Assembly: GCA_001986395.2 (NCBI GenBank)
Contig: MQVO02000129.1
Coordinates: 1-25,098 of the forward strand
DNA from: Irpex lacteus
Taxonomy: Eukaryota > Basidiomycota > Agaricomycetes > Polyporales > Irpicaceae
DNA length: 25,098 nucleotides
Reading direction: 5' to 3'
Made by a program: the position numbers and the translations under genes
Shown here: positions 21,615 to 25,098 of the stretch, in pieces
Layout of the letters: each line of letters opens with the position of its first letter
Numbering within the stretch: position 1 is the stretch's first letter
The notes under the pieces: generated by a model
Databases searched by the model: none
What the model was told of the DNA's origin: nothing
Seen by the model: only the letters and a program-made list of their open reading frames with translations

Positions 21615-21941
21615 CCGTGCTTTCGCTTCTCGGCCCCACGCCAGAAGCAAAAGGAGCTTCCAAGTATTCAGCATACCAGAAACCTTGCGGCTAAGATCTG
21701 GCTCGGCTACAGTGTCGCATTCGTCATCATAATATTCGCCGACTGTCTTACTCGTGACCACAGCAATGATGGAGACAAGGGCCATGAGATGCATGAGACT
21801 TGGCACGATAAGTTATCGCGGCGGACAAGAAAATGTGGCTTACTTTGTCAAAGTAATGAGTGAAGCTCCCTTGGTTTCAAGGTAATTTTTTGCGGTACGC
21901 TGTAACGCAGAAACAGCAGGAGAACGGCAATTGGCGCTCGC

Positions 21942-22135
21942 TTGTCTACGCCGCCACGGCCACGTGGAGTACAGACAGGACCGAAACAGCCCGGTGTTGA
22001 CCCCGATATAGACTACTTATCCTACTACTACTACGAACCTACCAAAGTCACCCGTATACTACGACCTCAAGGGTCTCAAGGTCAGACCGCCACCGACTTT
22101 GGAAGATGGAAGCGTGGCCTTGGGGTCTTAATGTA
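21942..22135 (+). other. 64-codon open frame of uncertain status
   Basis: The frame reads with a YLSYYYYEPTKV block and ends in G|gtaagt-like sequence at 22131. The overlapping third frame also reads plausibly (PVYYDLKGLKVRPPPTLEDG). It has no in-frame ATG and no known domain. It may be an exon relic; coding status cannot be decided from sequence alone. Confidence 0.15.
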
Positions 22136-22595
22136 AGTTCTTTAGCCATCGGCGTAGCTCCACTATGTTACGCGCTAGAATATCATCAGTCGTCGCAAGC
22201 AATGTGGTTCACGCACTTCCCATAAAACGGTGTCAAAGTTGCCTAGATTGTATGGTCCCGAAGAACCGCCAATTTTTTCCACGAAGTATCACTCACAGTA
22301 GAGCTTCAGGTCATGTCTTGTGTGAAGTATTACAGAAGAAGTCGTCCCCCACAACGCACTTTCAGTCCGTGGTGAGTTCTCATACGATAAGCATAGGCGG
22401 AGGTTGCCGTGTATAAACTTCTGAGTTTTTGGCTGTTCTATAGGGGGCAAGAGGTACCGATTTAATACGTTTCCCTCAGATGGGTATCGCCTTGATCAAG
22501 ACGTGAATAGACTTCGGCGTTGCGTTTTGGAGTGCACGATGCGCTGGCATTGTTTAATCAAATCTTAGGAACTGAGTAAGTTGCAGCTGGAAGCA

Positions 22596-22603
22596 TATAT
22601 AAA
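22596..22603 (+). promoter_or_regulatory. TATA box of the CFA-like gene
   Basis: TATATAAA, 79 bp before the first base of the start codon at 22682, on the same strand. The position is right for a fungal TATA element. Confidence 0.55.
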
Positions 22604-22681
22604 CACCAGTGACTGTAGTAGCCCCTCTAGCTTCCCCAGAAACACCCTACCCGCTGTAGAATTGATTAACAGCCACAGACC

Positions 22682-24614
22682 ATGAACTTGACACAGCTCC
22701 CTTCCAAAGAGCATATGGTCCCGTCAGTACCGTCGTCCTTGACGCTCGCTATGCCCTCCCGCCGCCTTTGGCTTACACAGTTTTGGTGCGTTTGTTAATC
22801 CCTTCACTGTGTAGAAAATCATCTGACTGTCTACGATACTGTTACAGCACGATCGTCTATATGCTCGTTTTTTGAGCACAGCAATCCACTCCGGATATCT
22901 TCAAATTGAAGAACATGGCAGTAAATCTGAATATGGTGACCGTTCAGCTCTGAACGTCGTCCATGTTTCCATCCTGGACGAGAATTTCTGGCGTAGGGTT
23001 CTTCTGTAAGAGACGTTATCGACCCGCTATGTTCACTTGAAAGCTGACTCTGGCTGTTGCATCGCAGGACAGGGGACTTAGGATGTAAGTGGTATATATG
23101 TGTAAGCACACCAATGATATTGACTAGTCTGGTAGTCGGCGAAGCCTATATGCTTGGGGAGATTGAAATTGACAATCTACCGGGGATCATGCGAGTAAGT
23201 GCTGGTCATTGTGATACAAATACGGATTGTTAATTCTGCTGCTACTAGCTATGGTTGGATAATCAAGATTCGTTCTCCGAGTTCTCCACGCATTTTGCCC
23301 GCCTTTTGTCCTTCATCTCATCCCTAGCGAACGCCCTGTTCGGTCAGTCGAAGTTTCAAGCTCGTCTCAATGCTATTGCAAGCTATGATCAGTCCAATGA
23401 TTTATTCGAGGTGTGTGATGGTGAAGACTGCGGGAATGGCATATTTAGCCTAATCCGCAAACCTACTTTAGGCATTTCTCAGCAAAGAAATGATGTATTC
23501 TTGTGCTCTTTGGGGGGGCTGAGGAAGGTGGTGTTGACGGAGACCTCTCGTCGGGGCCTCTTCCAGATGACCTCGAATCAGCACAGCGCCGTAAGATTCA
23601 TTATGTCCTGAAGAGAGCTCGGGTTAAACCCGGCCATCGCATTCTGGAGTTCGGTTCTGGATGGGGCGGACTTGCAATTGAGGGTGATTCTGGGACCTAC
23701 TATGAACTCTAAGAATGTGCTGATTAACGTAACATTCTAGGCTGCTCATACATTTGGATGTGAGGTGGATAGTCTCACGCTGGTCTAAGGAACAGAAGAC
23801 ACTTGCCGAGGCAAGAATTAAAGCGGCAGGACTGGAGGATAAAATTCGCATTCACCTCCTGGACTATCGCGATATCCCCTCAACATTCAGGCATTCGTTT
23901 GATGCCTTCGTAAGCATCGAAATGCTCGAACATGTCGGATCTCGGGTATGTACATATCATGATTATATGCATAACCAGCACTGAAAGCGCACAAAGCATT
24001 ACAAGGAATACTTCTCACTGGTGGACTACGCATTGAAGCCGTCCAACGCTACTGTGGTCGTCACATCTTCAACATTCCCGGAGTCCAGGTACACTGGATT
24101 TCAGTAAGTCGGAGTTGACTGCACATATTCTATGGTTTCTCATCGTCTTTAGAGCGCAAGACTTTATGAGGAAGTACATGTGGCCAAATTTCGTGTCTAC
24201 CTTCTGCCACTGCTTTAGTCGCTGCGGCATATGCGGGAGCAGGAGGACGCTTTACCTTGGAAGGTGGGAGAATCACGCAGCTCGTGGGTTTAGGTTTCCC
24301 AACGTGAGCGACCTTCTCTGATCCGCCAATAGATTATCCCAGAACGCTTCGCACCTGGGATCGCCGACTGAAGGAGAACCTGAAGCAGGAGGTCATCGCA
24401 AATCTTACCCATCGCTCTCCGACCCCTTGGAGTACGCGATCTTCAAACGAAAATGGGAGTATTTCTTTGCGTACGCTGGTGAAGGTTTCTTGAAAGGGTA
24501 TATTACCTGCCATATGTTGACTTTTATACGCACGGTACGTTCTTTCCCTCCTATCCTGTACATCGTTCAATTGATCAGCGATGTATGCAGAATGATGTAT
24601 CCGCGTCAACTTGA
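22682..24614 (+). pseudogene. cyclopropane-fatty-acyl-phospholipid synthase-like gene with multiple frame breaks
   Basis: SAM-dependent methyltransferase of the CFA synthase family, which adds a methylene or methyl group to unsaturated acyl chains of membrane lipids. Exons: 22682-22789, 22848-23005, 23068-23084 (17 nt), 23136-23194, 23249-23410, 23472-23683, 23741-23945, 23997-24103, 24153-24283, 24333-24534, 24591-24614; about 460 codons, a normal length. Landmarks in order: GDLGFGEAYMLGEIEIDNLP; motif I LEFGSGWGGLA; post-I CEVDSLTLS-KEQ; DYRDIPSTFRHSFDAFVSIE then MLEHVG; YFSLVDYALKPSNATVVVTS; AQDFMRKYMWPN; YPRTLRTWDRRLKENL; EYFFAYAGEGFLKGYITCHM. Frame breaks: surplus base in 23512-23518 (G7), at 23683, at 23782-23783 and in 24189-24191; missing base near 24259-24268 and near 24400-24403. 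All lie in or beside homopolymers, so it is either a recent pseudogene or sequencing error. TATA box and splice sites are preserved. Donor of intron 1 (gtttgt) is weak. Confidence 0.85.
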
Positions 24615-25062
24615 TCTCTGCGTGCAGGGGCTTGCTGCAGTTCTGTTTCTTTCAGCTTACCCTGAATTTCCGTATCCCTTGGATTTACATAGCTATTGTG
24701 CTGCGCCCGGTTGCGTTCGTACCTTGATACCCTCCAAATTTGTGTGCATGAAATTACTTCTTTGCTGGCTATGCTTATCGACACCTTTAAAAGTTAATTG
24801 ACGCACGATCAATTCAGTATGATCTCTGCATGAGCGAGACCTAGGCAATGCCTGTGACTCCCGCTACTCTCATAATAACGAGATATCGGGTAGCCGTCGG
24901 ATACGTTTTTCACACTAGTGCTTCTCCCGCGAAACTTTTGTTAATATGTTACGTGTCTCGGTTTTAATTCACGGAATCATCCCGAGTCCAGAAGCCTTTT
25001 TCACGAGAGAATCGAGCACAATTCAAGCAGACAAGTCGTAGATAGGAGGGAGTCCTGCTCAC
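24615..25062. other. downstream region without recognised gene
   Basis: Follows the CFA-like stop codon. The reading frame that continues to about 24801 is intron and 3' sequence read through. Nothing else was recognised. Confidence 0.5.
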
Positions 25063-25098
25063 CTTCCGTTGTAAGCATCATCCTTGACATTGACCAAG
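25063..25098 (-). CDS. possible exon end of a minus-strand gene running in from the right
   Basis: On the minus strand the border sequence ends ACGGAAG followed by a strong donor, gtgagc. One frame of the 36 bases reads LVNVKDDAYNG without a stop. Far too short to name; reported only because the donor is good and one frame is open. Confidence 0.2.

Larger units (their letters stand above)
19675..22595. other. long gene-poor stretch with degenerate tandem repeats
   Basis: About 2.9 kb between the glycosyltransferase-like gene and the CFA-like gene. No open frame has recognisable domains. Contents noted: a two-copy repeat at 20658-20750, a three-copy repeat at 21502-21614, a palindromic bZIP-type site TGACGTCA at 21321-21328, and a 64-codon open frame at 21942-22135 without a usable ATG. 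No terminal repeats or transposase fragments were identified by eye. Confidence 0.5.

Noticed and set aside
21585..21806. 73-codon minus-strand frame with a hydrophobic, signal-peptide-like start
   Set aside because: It overlaps the tandem repeat and the opposite strand is hydrophobic in the same place. No mature domain or cysteine pattern; too little support for a secreted peptide.
1..25098. CRISPR arrays, insertion sequences, operons, rRNA genes or transposon terminal repeats
   Set aside because: None were found by eye; the intron-rich gene structure is eukaryotic throughout.

Overview
The window is nuclear DNA of a filamentous fungus, most probably a basidiomycete of the Agaricomycetes type. 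The evidence is dense short introns (mostly 45-80 bp, GT-AG), five complete and well-supported eukaryotic gene models plus one frame-broken copy, proline/glutamine-rich disordered regions, and no prokaryotic signals. Gene models were built by hand, matching splice sites to conserved protein frames. For the uninterrupted genes the summed exon lengths divide exactly by three.

Layout, left to right: (1) 155-723 (+), coding-like pieces of an unidentified small gene. (2) 1071-3815 (+), a PNUTS/Ppn1-type PP1-targeting subunit with a TFIIS N-terminal domain, an RVxF motif, an RGG tract and a C3H1 zinc finger that appears only after splicing a GC-AG intron; it has one apparent surplus base. (3) 4425-7759 (-), a LIM-domain-binding protein (LDB/PtaB family), 6 exons, 1007 aa. 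(4) 7760-9220, a shared upstream region holding a G-quadruplex motif, two E-boxes and a tRNA-like B box. (5) 9221-10063 (+), IMP3 of the U3 snoRNP, 6 exons, 183 aa. (6) 10706-16635 (-), a kinesin-3 motor of the KIF1A/Unc-104 type, 21 exons, 1610 aa, with the P-loop cut up by microexons. (7) 16851-17462 (+), coding-like pieces of an unknown gene. (8) 17873-19674 (+), a type II membrane protein resembling a glycosyltransferase, 6 exons, 504 aa. (9) 19675-22595, about 2.9 kb with no convincing gene but two sets of degenerate tandem repeats. (10) 22682-24614 (+), a cyclopropane-fatty-acid-synthase-like gene whose domains are all recognisable but whose frame is broken about six times by single-base indels. 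(11) 24615-25098, mostly empty, with a possible exon edge of a minus-strand gene at the right border.

The genes look like ordinary neighbours and not a pathway. They cover Pol II termination/phosphatase targeting, a transcriptional co-regulator of development, ribosome biogenesis, vesicle transport, a probable Golgi/ER enzyme and lipid modification. The most unusual features are structural: very small exons in kinesin-3, a zinc finger hidden behind a non-canonical intron, and a decaying or mis-sequenced CFA-synthase gene. I found no evidence of a wholly new multi-gene system.
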